Origin: Chara braunii | Taxonomy: Eukaryota; Streptophyta; Charophyceae; Charales; Characeae | Assembly: GCA_003427395.1 (NCBI GenBank) | Contig: BFEA01000035.1 | Coordinates: 2,479,892-2,543,517 of the forward strand | Reading direction: 5' to 3' | DNA length: 63,626 nt | In this document: one piece after another, positions 19,957 through 32,100 of the stretch | How positions within the stretch are numbered: the stretch's first letter is position 1 | How the letters are laid out: every line of letters begins with the position of its first letter | The notes under the pieces: generated by a model | The model's input: only the letters and a program-made list of their open reading frames with translations | Database searches by the model: none | Told to the model about the DNA's origin: nothing | Program-made: the position numbers and the translations under genes

Positions 19957-22900
19957 TGTGAGGAAACCCGGGGAGGGGTCGCCCGCAGTTCGCTGAAGCC
20001 AAGGGCTACGGCGCCTGTCACTCGCGGCGCCCACTTCCGAGGTCCTCAGCGACCAGCAGGGTTCAAGCTTTGATAGTACGGTTATGAACCCTGTTTCAAC
20101 TTTCCCGTATTTTCAGCATCCCTACTAGCACACGCAATGCCAGCATTTGGAAGGTCAATTGTCCGACCAGCAAGCTTGACCAACAGCAAGTTAGACAGCC
20201 AATGAGTTGTTTTGCATACTCGTGCCCCAGCAGGATTTGGTAACTTGATCGTCAGTTCAGGTAGTTCGTTCTACAGTTAGAACAAAAAAAACCAACGGTC
20301 AGCAGCTCGCCCCACAGCAAGCTCGGATGCTCAAATAGCAGACCAGGAAAACTCTCCCAATGATAAGCTCGCGCAATCAAGCTTCAAGATCCCACAAACG
20401 GTTAGCTAAAATTTTCCTACACAGAGATCAACGAATTTGAGACGAGCTTCGTTAGCTCTCCGTTGGATTGGCTAGTCCAAACAGTTGCAAATGCGACAAT
20501 TGGGCAAAGTCGTGAGGCACCTCATCTTCACACTGAACTGCAGAATGGACGAGTTCACGCCCCGTTAAGCATTGCTGTTCCCCTTGGAGAGGTCATACTG
20601 CCCTCTATTCCTCTCCCCTCCATCTTCATCTCTCTTTCCCGGTTCTCCTCCCCTCTCACTCTCGCCCATTCACTCTTCCCCNCTCGNTGTTCTTCCTCTC
20701 TCTCTCTCANTGAATCAGAGATGCGGGGGTAGGAACAATTTCGAGCCAAGCAAAGTAATAACTCCGCAGTTGCGCGTGAAATATCGAAGAGACCAGGCAT
20801 AAGAAATTTTTGAGCCAAATATTCGAATGACTCTGNGGTGGCTCGTCAAATAAAAGATCCGAGAATGTTATAACCTCGAGCCAGACGTTCAAAAGAGTTT
20901 ACAGTTCCTCGTATGATCCAGGGATCAAGGATGAGACAACTTTGAGCGAAGCGAGCAAACGAGACTGCAGTTGCTCGTCAGACAAAGAGAGGTTTCTACN
21001 TTCGGTTTGCCTATCTGACAATGACTCAGCGGACAAATGTAGGGAACAGCAACCTACACACGCNATCCTNTTGACCTTCGGTTTCGGTTTCACCTGTCGG
21101 TTCTNGCCCGCTGTTACCAATCAAATCGTGCAGTGATTGGGGTCAAATCNCGCTAGTCTTCATCAAGGAGAACTCAGTCTTGGCTTCCACTTCTCGCCTT
21201 TGCCCGATGNNGATCATCTCTTCGTTGCAGCCTTTGTCCCTTTTGATTCCGTCGTGTTTNCGAATAAGTGTCCGTCCTTCACTCGCTCTCGCCCCACGTG
21301 TTAGTCCTCGACGGTTCCCTCAACCTTTAGNNGNGCAGGCAGTCTTCCNTTNCCGTCTCTTCANCTCTTTGTTTTCTGTTTTTCTCGCGAGNGTGCGCTA
21401 AAACCTCCTTCGCTCGGCTCTAATGGAAGTCTNACCTTGGGCTCGATACTNCNAGAATGCCCTGCGGTCTATTGCTNTGCNCGNCACGCCGCGAAAAGAA
21501 GTCTCGCTCAGAGTTCCTTCCTTTCAGCCCCCCATCTAGCTCATCCCGCCATGGCTATCGCGACTCACCTTCTCACGCTCTTTGTGCTTGCTCACTCAAA
21601 ATACCTGCGCCATCTCCATCTTAGTGAATTTCCACCACCACTCGCTCGCCCAGTCGAGCTCTCGCGACCGTTGCCTGGAAAGGGAATCGCGCGCACGTTG
21701 CNTTCTTACTCCGAACTCTTGCCNGTTNCTCATCTGCAGAGTCATCCGCTTACGGTAGTGGTGAGTGGCACCTCGGTAGCTCCCGCCCCGTGCTCCCGTG
21801 TTCGGTTCTCTTACTGCGAGTCTCTCTGACGCCCGCACCCCGTCACGTATGTGCAGCGGTCAGCTCGTACGCCGTCCCATTTTCATCCCACCTTGTCATC
21901 TCACCTCACGCGCGCGAACGTTGCTTGCGCCGGGCACGCCCCTCACTCCCTCGTCCGATTCTCTCCCAACTATCTTTCGCCAGTAACAGCTGCGAACGCC
22001 TTGCCCGCCCGCACCTGCGCTCCGCACACCGTGCACATCCCTCCCTCTTGTCACTCCCCTCACTCCCCGAGTAACCGCCTCAGCGCCCACACGTCTGCCT
22101 GTGCTTGCAGTGCTCCGCAACTGCTGTACGTCGGGTACGCCTGGCTTGCGATCCCTCATTCTTGTCTCTCCCCTCACACCCTCAGTAACCGCCCGAATAC
22201 GGACACTTCTCCCCCGTGCATCCAGTCGCGGGTACACCTTGCTCGCGCCAAGGCAAGACTCCCCTCTTACGTTCCGCCTCTCTCGACATATACTGACCGA
22301 CCCTCGTCGTTCAGTCCGGCCTGGGTGCTGCAACCGCTTGGGCACTGGTTCTCCGTCGCGCTTGGGCACTGACTCTCCGTCCTGCCTGGAGAGGCGGCTC
22401 GCTCGTGTCTTGCACAAAAAAGAACCTCTCGTTTCTCAGATTTACCCCATATCGCCCCACCACCGTAGGCTCAAGTCTCACTTGGTCGTGACCCCGGTAT
22501 CCAATCTGTACGGCCCGCAATCTCACCAAGCAGGCTAGAAATGCCTGTTCTTGCTACGAGCGACAGCAGCTCGTGCTGGCCTCCCAGAAGATACTGAAAT
22601 TAACAGAGCTAGCTCCTGACGCGTCAGCTTCGGCCTGCGAAAGTCTGAGTTCCACACTGCTTCGGCTATCCCGCGGCCAGAGGTCCATTTTGAAACCAGC
22701 GCGCCGGAAACGAGCCTCCGCAGATCTTGCACCGAATACCATAGGCAAACCAAGGTGCCACAGCCTGTAACANGCTGATGACGAACCTGTAACAGTCACT
22801 CGAGGTTGGTGTAACCNGCACCGAAATTGNCGTGCTCAACCCCGGAATAAACGGATGTCGAGGCCTCGTCGAGCNTGAAGTAAGTCGGTGTCGTGTTATA

Positions 22901-24119
22901 CCNAATNTGAAATCAAGCCTGAAGTAATCCGTCGTGGCGGCGNCGAAGNCGAGTTACACCGCCGTTCCATTCCCGAACNTGACAGTAAATCATGTGAATG
23001 TGTCCGAACCTGAAGTAAGCTGCCGTACANGTCCCGTGCCTAAAGATAAATCACCGCANCGGCCNCAATCNTGAANATAAGTCCCNGTAGTGGCCCCATA
23101 TCTTAAGCAAACTGACGCNGAGCCCATTCCGAACCAGAGGCTCGTCGGATACCATAGGATGCAGCCACTCCGCATCATACCGAACCTCTCAGAATCATGT
23201 AACCGTACCGTGCCAAATNNCGTANNGTCGATCCAAGGTAACACCCCCNCATGNTGTCCATGCGACTCTCGCCCTCAGAACATCCCATCTGCGGTGAAGT
23301 TAGTAATCAAGCAACCNAGGGAAAACGACGCAGGGATCCTCNNCCGCCGGCAGTAGTGAATANTGTNAGAATCGGGGAAANNGATCAATCCGGGGTTAGA
23401 GCCGATGGCGGGTAATCGCAACGAAATTAGGNCGATCTCCCATTAGTCATGGGTTTCCGNCCNCTTTCATCGTTCTTAATCATTCTGCGTTTTNCTTAAT
23501 TCTATTGTCTGAAATAGTAATTTAACCGTAAATTTCCCAAAATTAAATTCCAAGTGAGTTTAAATAAATGGCCCAATTCCTTTTGTTTCATACCTCTTTG
23601 TCCATTGTTAATCTTTTTCTGTGTTTTTAATTTCATTGTCGGTTACATAAAATATCAAGGATATTCCCCCTAGAATTAAATGCCGTGAAAAATAAAGGAA
23701 TTAAGGGATATTATGTTTTTCCCTTCTCCCCTACTGGTCTTAATCCTTTTTCCCCATCTTTAATTATGGCACTAAGATAGACAAAAATTTGAGGCCTCAT
23801 TTCGGCCCCGGTCGTATGTTGCAAAAGNGTCGCGGCNAGGTCTNCTCCCGCGATGCCTCCTCGCGGCAGGCCAATCCGGCTCCAGCCCTCTGAACGGCCG
23901 GAAATGACGGTCTCTAGATACGCCAAGTGCGCCCACCCATCTCGCTATCTTTGAGGGTTAGTCGTAAGGTTCAGTGTGCCCAAAATTAAGGGTACCCTGA
24001 GTTCCCCTAATTTCTGCTGCCCGGTCAAACCAGAGTACCGTCAAAACACGGACTTGCCCTTGAGCCTAAGTCCCAGAACCGCAGATTTCGGGCGGCGCAC
24101 TGCTTGTGGCCGCCTGACA
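19957..24119 (-). repeat. Element A 5' LTR (4163 bp)
   Basis: This is the partner of 2071-6233. It ends next to the primer binding site on its left and the ACGT target duplication on its right. Nearly all N positions of the other LTR recur here. The exception is two Ns near 6039 and 6046, which are resolved in this copy (near 23925 and 23932). Confidence 0.93.
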
Positions 24120-24440
24120 ACGTATCACTGTGATTTTTTAGACGAAACAAATTGTGAAGAATCGAAAAGAGGAAAATAGAAACTGCGAACGCGGAATTAT
24201 AGTTTCCTTAACCGGATAGCTAAGCATTTCATTGAACATACAATAGAATGAGAGCTATGACCACTAATGACTGCGACCGCTAACGACTTCCACCAATAGA
24301 TGGACCCTTTTGTTTAAAAAAACTATCCATCCTCTTCCTCATTCTCCATTGAGACACACACTACAACACACACACACACACACACGCAATCAGTTGTCTG
24401 TTTGTATTTCTTCTTGTTTTTTTCTAAGTACTTTTTGTAA
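24120..24440. other. Right flank of element A, no gene seen
   Basis: It starts with ACGT (target duplication) and continues as AT-rich sequence with a CA microsatellite near 24366-24390. No coding signal is visible. Joined to 1789-2066 it would restore the pre-insertion site. Confidence 0.4.
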
Positions 24441-25491
24441 GTCTGAGTGAGCACCTTAAGAAGTGCTAAACAGTCGGTGATCGGCTGCTTGGAGTGCCTG
24501 CAGGACTCTTAGGGGTGGGGGGGCTCGGTCTGTGATGTCTGAGGTGAATATGGTCTATGGGTGATGACAGGCGTCCGTCGGATTGACTCCCTGACTCAGT
24601 GGGTGGTGGGAACCAGCATTCTGCGGGGCTCACCCATCATGTGAGTAGGTCATGTGCCGCTTTGCTCCATGTTGGATGTGTACACTGCCTTGTCTGCACT
24701 CCGTCGCTGCCTTTCTGCCCCTGCTGCTTGCTTCGTGTGTCGTTCTTTGCAAGCTGCTGTGTTTTCTGTGTGGTGTGGCTGCGGTGCTGGTGTTGCCTTG
24801 TGCTTCGCTGCTCTGCTGCCTTGCCTCCCATCCACATGCCGTATCTTTTGTCCTTTGTTGTGTGCCGTGTAGTTTGGCTTCCGTGCTTGTGTTGCCTTGT
24901 GCTTCACTGCATGGTTGCCGTGCTTCTCGTCCGTGTGCTGTGTCGTTCCTTGCAGTCGTTTTTGGAGCTGTGCAGTCGGGTTGCTCCAGAAGCGTTGCCT
25001 GGTCTTCGCTGAGTTGTTGGCCTGCTGTTGTGTTCCACTTGTGGACAGTCTGCCTTCATGGGTCAAAGGGCTCATGACCCGATCCATCAATACGGAGATT
25101 CCACAGATGTTGAGGGTTCAGCCTCCTGACGTGTGAGTGCAACTCTGACAAAAAAAAAAAAAAAACTATCGTAAGTTTCATTATCTTCACAAGTTCATAA
25201 CTTCATAAATTTATTTTTTTCGCTTTTTCTTTTTCCCAGGACATTTTTTTCTTTTATTTTTTCTTGCTTGCTTGTTGTGGTCTTTTCCCTGCTTTTTCCG
25301 ATGGTGTGACATGTGCCCTCCCTCGTCCCCCGTGCCATCCAGCCTATGTGTCGCCTTGTTGCTTGTTGCCTGTGTGTTTCGGTTTCAAAACTTTCGATGT
25401 CTTTTTCTCCTTTATGGTCTGTTCCCTGTCTTTAGACTCGACTGCACTCAGATGCGTATTCTCCACCTGAGGCGTTGTGATGGTATTGTTA
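24441..25491 (+). repeat. Repeat family F, copy F1 (interrupted by a solo LTR)
   Basis: The copy has a GT/CT-rich body with many TGCTTGCCT-like words, a conserved module near 25055-25110 (GGGTCAAAGG ... ATCAATACGGAGATTCC) and a module at 25445-25490 (CACTCAGATGC ... CACCTGAGGCGTTGTGATG). The same modules recur near 35110-35160 and 35352-35400, and the first also near 44370-44430. A poly-A run sits at 25151. The Cys/Val/Leu-rich frames are products of the simple sequence, not genes. Confidence 0.65.
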
Positions 25492-26704
25492 TGAACCTGG
25501 TTGCTTGTTGTCAGAAGACCAACACTCGCTCACATAGACTTCCAGGTATGCCCATACATACACAGAAAGAAGGGGAGAGGATGGGAGTATCACACCGTAC
25601 AGTGAGAGATAAACACAGCGGAAGACTTGAGCATGCGACATGACAGAGAACACTGAAAGTGCACTTCACTCCACAGAATCCTCACAACCAGTCACAAAAG
25701 AAAGCCGAGTAGATCACATCCAAGAAACAATGAAGCAATGATAGTCCAAAGACTCCAAACCCAGTATCAACACTGTTTATTAAACTCAGAGTCTCGAATT
25801 GTCAGGATAACCCCGGAACTATGGTGCGCTGCTCAGAATTGAGCAGCGCTTCACTCCCCAACCCTGAGTAACCGCTATCACTACCCCTGAGTCCCTTAAA
25901 CATCAAGCGCCACCCAGATACAGCCTCCAGAAGGCAGCGCCACCCTGAAACAAGCCTCTGCGGCCAAGCGCCTCTCAGAGGAAGGAGAAGAAGACCAGCG
26001 CCACAGTATCTGATGATGATGAAGTGCCAGATGACTTCCCGGGTGGAAGTCCGCAGCAGCGCCACACACCCTGTAACCCTACTCTGGAAGAGGGTCCCGC
26101 AGGGCACCGACTTCTCTCGCCTCCAGCAGACTTCAAATAGCTCGGACCTCTGGCAGCCCCACTTGCTGTCAGAGTACAGCGTCAGTCCCAGCTATGGCTG
26201 ACACTCCGCAGGCCCAGCTATGGCCGTCTTCTCCAACGCTGAAGCTGTCACCACTTCCAGTTCACGCGTTGCACAGCAGCGATGTACATGGTACCAACTG
26301 CCAAAAGCCCTGAACCGATGTCCTCCCCCTATCTATGACCTACACTAGCCTAGACACAACCTAGACCGGACTGACTGGACCGACCGGTACCGTTACAGTT
26401 TCGGCCTTTAGGGCCTCTCCCTACCCGGCTATAGGCTATACGACCGTCTATCAGCTTAGGCCCATAGGGCCTGTCTGTCCTAGGGGTAGCCCGGGCCTGC
26501 TATTCGCAGTTAGGGTAGCTGTAGGAAATTCTAGTTAGTACGGGCCTATATTTTCCCGAGTTTGCAGATATGTCCCTCTCGAATTTTCCTTACAGGCAGG
26601 TCTCTCGGTTAACCCTCAGCCAAACAAAATTGTGAATCTGTCCTACCTATGGTACAGCCTCGACGAGAGAGGCTACAGACCACCAGAACCAGCAAGTCAT
26701 TGCA
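25492..26704 (-). repeat. Solo LTR of the element B family
   Basis: The reverse complement matches element B's LTR along its length: the TGCAATGACTTGCTG start at 26704, the AGGGCTAACC...GAGAGACCTGCC block near 26590-26610, and the end TTCATAACA at 25492-25500. Length is 1213 bp against about 1117 bp in element B. No internal region adjoins it. It interrupts a family F copy, and the same site is uninterrupted near 35385, which supports a 4-bp target duplication GTAT. Confidence 0.82.
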
Positions 26705-26795
26705 GTATGGTGCGTGGTTTCTGCCATGCTGAGCCTCCGCAATGTGTTCACACACATCTGATGCACAAACACGCACACGCACACACACGCACGCG

Positions 26796-26870
<75 letters not shown>

Positions 26871-27078
26871 NNNNNNNNNNNNNNNNNNNNNNNNNNNNNN
26901 NNNNNNNNNNNNNNNNNNNNNNNNNNNNNNNNNNNNNNNNNNNNNNNNNNNNNNNNNNNNNNNNNNNNNNNNNNNNNNNNNNNNNNNNNNNNNNNNNNNN
27001 NNNNNNNNNNNNNNNNNNNNNNNNNNNNNNNNNNNNNNNNNNNNNNNNNNNNNNNNNNNNNNNNNNNNNNNNNNNNNN

Positions 27079-27138
<60 letters not shown>
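26705..27138. repeat. Family F tail, (CA)n, 208-base assembly gap, (GA)n
   Basis: 26705-26763 continues family F (it resembles 35388-35420). A CA microsatellite runs to 26870, an N gap covers 26871-27078, and a GA microsatellite follows at 27079-27138. The long frames across this segment are artefacts of microsatellite and gap. Confidence 0.9.
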
Positions 27139-27141
<3 letters not shown>

Positions 27142-27419
27142 AGGTATCACTCACACACTCAAAACATCAACTCCACTTGGTATCGCAAGACCGACATGAA
27201 AGACATTTGGTCTCCACTTGGCGACCATCAGCAATGGTTTGGCCAGGGGACTAGCAGGGTAGCACTTGACACAGGCATAACAAGACACATGACTTAAATT
27301 GCAAAAAGCCCACTCCCAAAGAGTTGAAAAACCAGCAATGTCAGACTTTGTACTACATGATATTGATAACAGTGGAATGGGACTTCCTCTCGCTGATTCT
27401 TATCTGCTACTAATTTGTT

Positions 27420-28140
27420 TGCCGACAATGATTGCCTGGCAACCAATCCCTTGAAGTGGGCACCAACCACTGCCCTCAAGGGTACCTGCGACAAAAATCA
27501 ATGCAGACCATCACTCATCCACATCAGGCAGAAGACTCTGCAGGCTGCAGGTTCACACCCCATCATAAGCCAGCCAACCATCACGAAACAAAGAAAGGTT
27601 TGTCACAGCCAGAAAATACACTGGAGACACACGGCCATCACTAGAGGCACAACATGGCTGTCACAGCCAGAAAATACACTGGAGACACACGGCCGTCACT
27701 AGAGGCACAACATGGCTGTCACAGCCAGAAAATACACTGGAGACACACGGCCGTCACCAGAGGCACAACATGACTGCGTAGTGACAGCCCCAACCATTGC
27801 CATTCAACCTGACCGGAAAAACCTGCAGCAGGGAGCTAGCGAAGTCAGAGTATATATTGTTGCAGAGAAATGCCCAGTGAACCATAGGCAGAGAGGGAGA
27901 AGAGGACAGCAAATGAGGGGTCTTGGCAGACTGTTCTGTTGGAATTCTACCAACTCATCAGAAGGCTGAACCCTCTGTAAGTGATAATCCACCTAGACCC
28001 CGGTTGTGGTTAAGCATCAATGACTGCCCGGCAACTAATACCCTGAACTGGGCACCAACCACTGCAAGAGTACGTATCACTCAACCATACCAGACAGAAG
28101 ACTCTACACATGAAAGGTCCAAACCCCATCATAAGCTGGC
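27420..28140. repeat. Paired 130-bp dispersed repeats around a minisatellite
   Basis: 27420-27570 and 28013-28140 share phrases such as TGGGCACCAACCACTGC, CAGACAGAAGACTCT and CCCATCATAAGC, in the same orientation. Between them lie the 58-bp minisatellite and unannotated sequence. No gene is recognised. Confidence 0.6.
27602..27775. repeat. 58-bp minisatellite, three copies
   Basis: Units start at 27602, 27660 and 27718 with almost no divergence (GTCACAGCCAGAAAATACAC core). Confidence 0.95.
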
Positions 28141-28609
28141 ATATATTATATGTATATACTATATAATATATATCGTCAATATATTATGTACGACCTTGAT
28201 GTGTTTAGTAAATGGGTCAGGAACTTGAGCTGCATAATGTTTGTGGGTATGCTGGGATTTTTGGATGAGGAATTCGAGTTCTCGAATGCCAGCTGCCATG
28301 TCCACATTGGAAACATTGTTGCAAAAGCCACTGCAAAAGATGTACCCACCATGCTGGTGTGGCTTGCTCAATATCAGCCTTGGCACGACACTAGTTACCA
28401 GAAACAGCTTCCATGAGAAGGTGATGCAATGAGTTGTGAATTATGAATTGGGAACCCTGACAAAGATCAACGTAGAATGGCCTAATTGAAGGTGTTGGCA
28501 AAAGAGGTAAAAGGGGTTCAGCATGAGAGTCAGAGGGTGTCCGTAAGAGAGGCATGGTGTGAGGTGGATCAGTTGCTGCAGGAACCGACGGAGCAGCAAT
28601 AGATGCAGC
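28141..28609 (+). other. Weak coding remnant, no identification
   Basis: After an AT-rich run at 28144-28190, the plus frame ending at 28416 has a protein-like composition over its last 50 codons. A second short frame near 28447-28487 reads through LTKINVEWPN. Both are cut by stops and may be parts of one decayed gene or repeat. I cannot name it. Confidence 0.25.
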
Positions 28610-29320
28610 AGCGAAAGAGCTAAGGTATGTGAGGGCAAGGGGGCTGAGGAACAAAGGGATGAGGACCCATTTGTGTCCAATGATGAGGGCGGGAGTGTCG
28701 TCATGTAGACGGTAGTCTAGTAAGTGGGACAACTACATTGAAACCAATAGGAAAGGAGAGTTCGAAGTCACCGAACCCAGAAACCCCTGCGGGGTACAGC
28801 AGCCCGCCGAAAGAGGGATTGATCAACACCACCTTCATATGTTTGATTAATGGTAGGCCAAACCATGAAATTGAATACTGGTTGCCCACAAACTGTACCA
28901 TAGAGATGGCGATGGTGAAAGGCAGCAGCAGAGTAATGTGTACACCAGTGCTGTTGCACAGAAGGAGCTGAGGTATGTGGAGGTCAAGGGGACTGAGGAA
29001 CGAACGGACGTGGACCCATTTGTGTCCAATGATGAGGGCGGGTGTGTAGATGGCAGTCCAGCAGGTGGAAGGTCTGCATTGAAACTGACGAGGTGGAGAG
29101 TTTGAACACACCGAACCTAAAAACCCTCATGGGGTACAGCAGCCTGCCGAAAGTGGGCATGATCATCAACACCTTCATCCATATGATCAACAGTAGGATC
29201 AATGCATTCCAAGGGCCAAACTGCAAAATTGAATGCTGGTTGCCCACAGATTGTAAAAGAGAGATGGCGATGGTGAAAGGCAGTGGCAGAGTATTGTGTA
29301 TCCCAATGCTTGATGTGTAG
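28610..29320 (+). repeat. Decayed tandem array of about 345-bp units with residual coding signal
   Basis: The phrase GACCCATTTGTGTCCAATGATGAGGGCGG occurs near 28663 and 29013. The block from CCGAACC(C/T)A to ATGGCGATGGTGAAAGGCAG occurs from 28771 and from 29111. In one frame the first phrase encodes DPFVSNDEGG in both copies, but frameshifts and stops break every reading. It may be a repeat-protein gene or several exons in decay, and no known domain is recognisable. Confidence 0.55.
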
Positions 29321-29607
29321 AATGCATCGTCTGTCCAACATAAACACGTCCAGAAGTCGGACTTATCAGCAATGAGACTGCAATTAAGGAATAATCAAGA
29401 GCTTGCCTCGATACTTCCTACCCCTCTCGGGATATTTGCTGCTGCTGGCAAGGTAGTTGCTATACCAAGCTTTCCTCTTGGACACACTGTCTGTTTGTTC
29501 ATGCTCACATGTCAAACTGCCAGACCTCATCGTGTTGATTGGTTTGCACACCTGGCCTTCAGGCAGCCATGAGTGTTTGTGTCAAATTGATGCCACCCTC
29601 GCACTGA

Positions 29608-29907
29608 AGTGGCCTCGACTGTTACTCCTGGTATGACCTTACCCGACTCCTCAAGTGTGAATGTTGTAGAGCTTTTCCACATTGTTCTGCTCTGGTGGAT
29701 GGCCATATTGTGTCTGTTGAGTACATCATATCTGATGATGGGTTTTGCAACCCTTTTCAAGGAGGCTCTAAGTATCACGTGAATAGGGAAACTGCTGATG
29801 TGCTCCAAGCGTTGGCAATCGGACTCAATGAGTACATTGACAATTACAAAACGTTGTTGGCTAGACAATCTCAATCTACTTCTTTCTCATCTCTTTCTCA
29901 GAATTAA
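29608..29907 (+). CDS. Cys-cluster ORF fragment, unknown
   Basis: The 99-codon open frame follows a TGA at 29605 and has no upstream ATG; the first Met codon is internal. It has a Cys-rich start (KCECC then C five residues later) followed by a mixed strand and helix region. The composition looks coding, unlike its surroundings. It could be the end of a transposase or of a zinc-ribbon protein, but I have no specific match. Confidence 0.3.
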   Translation, partial: SGLDCYSWYDLTRLLKCECCRAFPHCSALVDGHIVSVEYIISDDGFCNPFQGGSKYHVNRETADVLQALAIGLNEYIDNYKTLLARQSQSTSFSSLSQN

Positions 29908-29909
29908 AC

Positions 29910-31153
29910 ACCTGGGTTTCTGCAATCCTCAAAGGCTCACACATTGTCAATTCAATGCATCTTCGTCCTCCGGTCATGTGGGCTAACCACGTTCACTTCG
30001 TTCTACACGCCTCCTTGCACCATCTTTAACAATACTTAGCCATTGTTGTTGTGGACAAAACATCGCATAATTTGGCAATCTGCTGCAACAATTGGTACTT
30101 TATTTACATTAAAAAAAACGCAACCTTAGGTTCTGGCTCCGACACAAGAGGGGGCGTGAAGACAAGTACATCAAAGATTTCAGGAAGGAACCCGTCAGCC
30201 GCAGTGAGAGAAACAATTTTCTTACCCCCCACCTTCGCTCTCCTCACTAAAGAGACCCGTCCTCATCTCCACCCAACCAAGTCCCGGACCACAACCCCCC
30301 CCAACCAAGTCCCCGCCCTACTAACCTACGTCAATCCCGTTCCCACACTACCCATTCCCTCTTTACAACTCCCACACAAGCCCTGTCCCACTTGTCGCTC
30401 CTTGATGTCCCACCCAGCTCCCTCATCTCCAAGCTCCTCCCCACTGTCCATAATAGAGAACTACTATCCATTTTACAACCCCAGACCCACTCCTCCTCCC
30501 TCCTCCACCCTCCCCCGATAGTCGGAGTTGATAACTCCCACCCCGCCCGCTGCTAGAACATCAAGCTTCCTCTCGCGGGCTCTTGCCCCCTTTCCTCCGC
30601 CAGCCTCCCCCTTCCCCCCCACCATCCAAACACTATCCGCTCTCAGCCCCCCGCCTTTGTTCTCCCTTTGTCTCCCTCCCTCCCCTCCCATTCTTCCCAT
30701 ATACCCATCTAAGACGCTTCCACCACAATCTCTCTTCACCTCGCCATCATTCTCCCCCACTTCAAAGCCAGCTTCTCTCCTTAGTCGCTTTCCTCTCTCC
30801 TATCCCCCACCCCACAACTCTCACTTCCACAACGACTCCTACGGAAGGCAACATTTTCCGTCCCAAACTCCACGTACTTCAACCCTCGTACCACCCACCT
30901 CGCCAATCCATCTTCTCACCTCAGTCCTTCCTACCCAATCATTGCCTCACCTCTTCACTCAGCAGCCTCCCTGTCACCCCCCACTTCCCCCTGGCCACAT
31001 TCCTCCTTCATAACCCGCCATAGCCCCAGCTCCCATCTCTTCTCCACTCCCCCACCGCCCACATCCATAGCGATCTATTGCCTCTCTACCCGTAGCACAC
31101 ACTGTCAAACAACCTATCGACCCGTAGACATTAAATCGACATTACATACACAA

Positions 31154-31187
<34 letters not shown>

Positions 31188-31560
31188 AACGTCAACATGT
31201 ATACTAGGGTATCAGTGCCCTCCCATCCCTCTTCCTCAACCTCCCTCCTGCTCACTCTCTTCTCAGCTCCCAGCCCACTCACCGCAATTCCCCCCTCCCC
31301 TTTCCTTCCCCTCTGATTCACACCCCTGCTTTCCTCCCCTACTGCCTGCACCAACACTTCACCCACCCCTTTCTCCAACCTGCCCCCTGCTCACTCTTGT
31401 CACAGCTCACAGCCCACATTCCCCCCCTACCCCCCCCTTCTGGTTCATCCCTCTACTACCTTCGCCTACTGCTCGCATCTCTGTTGGGCACAGGCCATCC
31501 AAGCTGCAGAGGGTGAATAGGATAGGCCTGGCAGACGAGGTGCAAGCTGCATTATGAAGA
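29910..31560. other. Cytosine-rich low-complexity region, no gene
   Basis: From about 30220 to 31060 the plus strand is strongly C/T-biased (CCCC, CTCC and CCTCC words). A poly-A run lies at 31157-31185, and another C-rich stretch lies at 31210-31470. Both strands give proline- or glycine-rich frames that I reject as genes. Confidence 0.6.
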
Positions 31561-31599
31561 GGAATAGAGTAGCTTCAGAGGTGAGTTCAAGAAGCTAAC

Positions 31600-32100
31600 T
31601 TAGGCAGGGGTGAGGGGAGGTACATTCTTCCAAACGGAATTTGTCAATGCAGCCCTCTCGGATCTCTCAACCATAATGGGGAGAAGTGTTGGAGTGTGTA
31701 AATTGACTTGCCGGTGGAATAGGAACCGGACTGATGCTCCTCGGAATGGATAAGGTTCTTTTTTTTTTTTTTTTTAAGCGGTGGGGAGACGAACAGCAAA
31801 TAGAATTGTAACAGGATAGAAAAAGAGAGATTAGACTAGGTAAGGTTCGAGTGGATTGTAGCAACTACCAGCAAATCACTAATGAAAGCTCGAGGAGTTG
31901 ATAAAAAAATCAGGCAGTGTGGCATGACTGAGAGGAGCACTCTATAGACCAAGGAGAATGCACAGTTTAAAATTTGTATTCAGAAAAAGCAGGGTTAGAG
32001 CAGTGGTAAATTCGCTGTCTCAGGATCTCTCGATCATAATGCAGAAAAAGATGGATTGCCTGGACCCGGTATCCAGCCTCAAGTGGTGTTAAAAAAAAAA
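31600..32100 (+). repeat. Two short related segments ending in homopolymers, possibly SINE-like
   Basis: Near 31655-31680 and 32020-32045 a shared phrase (GGATCTCTC-A/G-A/T-CATAATG) is each time followed by GC-richer sequence and then a T-run (31758-31775) or A-run (32089-32100). The second segment has GAGCAGTGG, which resembles a tRNA A box, but no good B box is visible. Confidence 0.25.

Larger units (their letters stand above)
2071..24119 (-). mobile_element. Element A: giant Ty3-type LTR retrotransposon (22.05 kb)
   Basis: Two 4163-bp direct repeats at a constant 17886-bp offset flank a minus-strand gag-pol. Read on the minus strand the repeats begin TGTCAGG and end CCTCACA, which gives TG...CA ends. 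ACGT at 2067-2070 and at 24120-24123 is a 4-bp target duplication. A tRNA-Asp-type primer site adjoins the 5' LTR. The order on the minus strand is 5' LTR, a leader with tandem repeats, an array of L and S family genes, gag, protease, RT, RNase H, integrase and 3' LTR. No chromodomain follows the integrase. Size, primer and extra upstream genes recall the Athila/Tat/Ogre group, but that placement is inference. Numerous in-frame stops mean this copy is not autonomous. Confidence 0.92.

Noticed and set aside
26609-27297. Long open frames on both strands
   Set aside because: They run through CA and GA microsatellites and a 208-base N gap, so they are translations of simple repeats and unknown bases.
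30221-31023. Proline/serine-rich ORFs of 145-160 codons
   Set aside because: They arise from a one-strand cytosine-rich tract and appear in several overlapping frames with no motif.
31970-32100. A functional tRNA gene
   Set aside because: Only a partial A box is seen, with no B box or cloverleaf. At most it is a decayed SINE.
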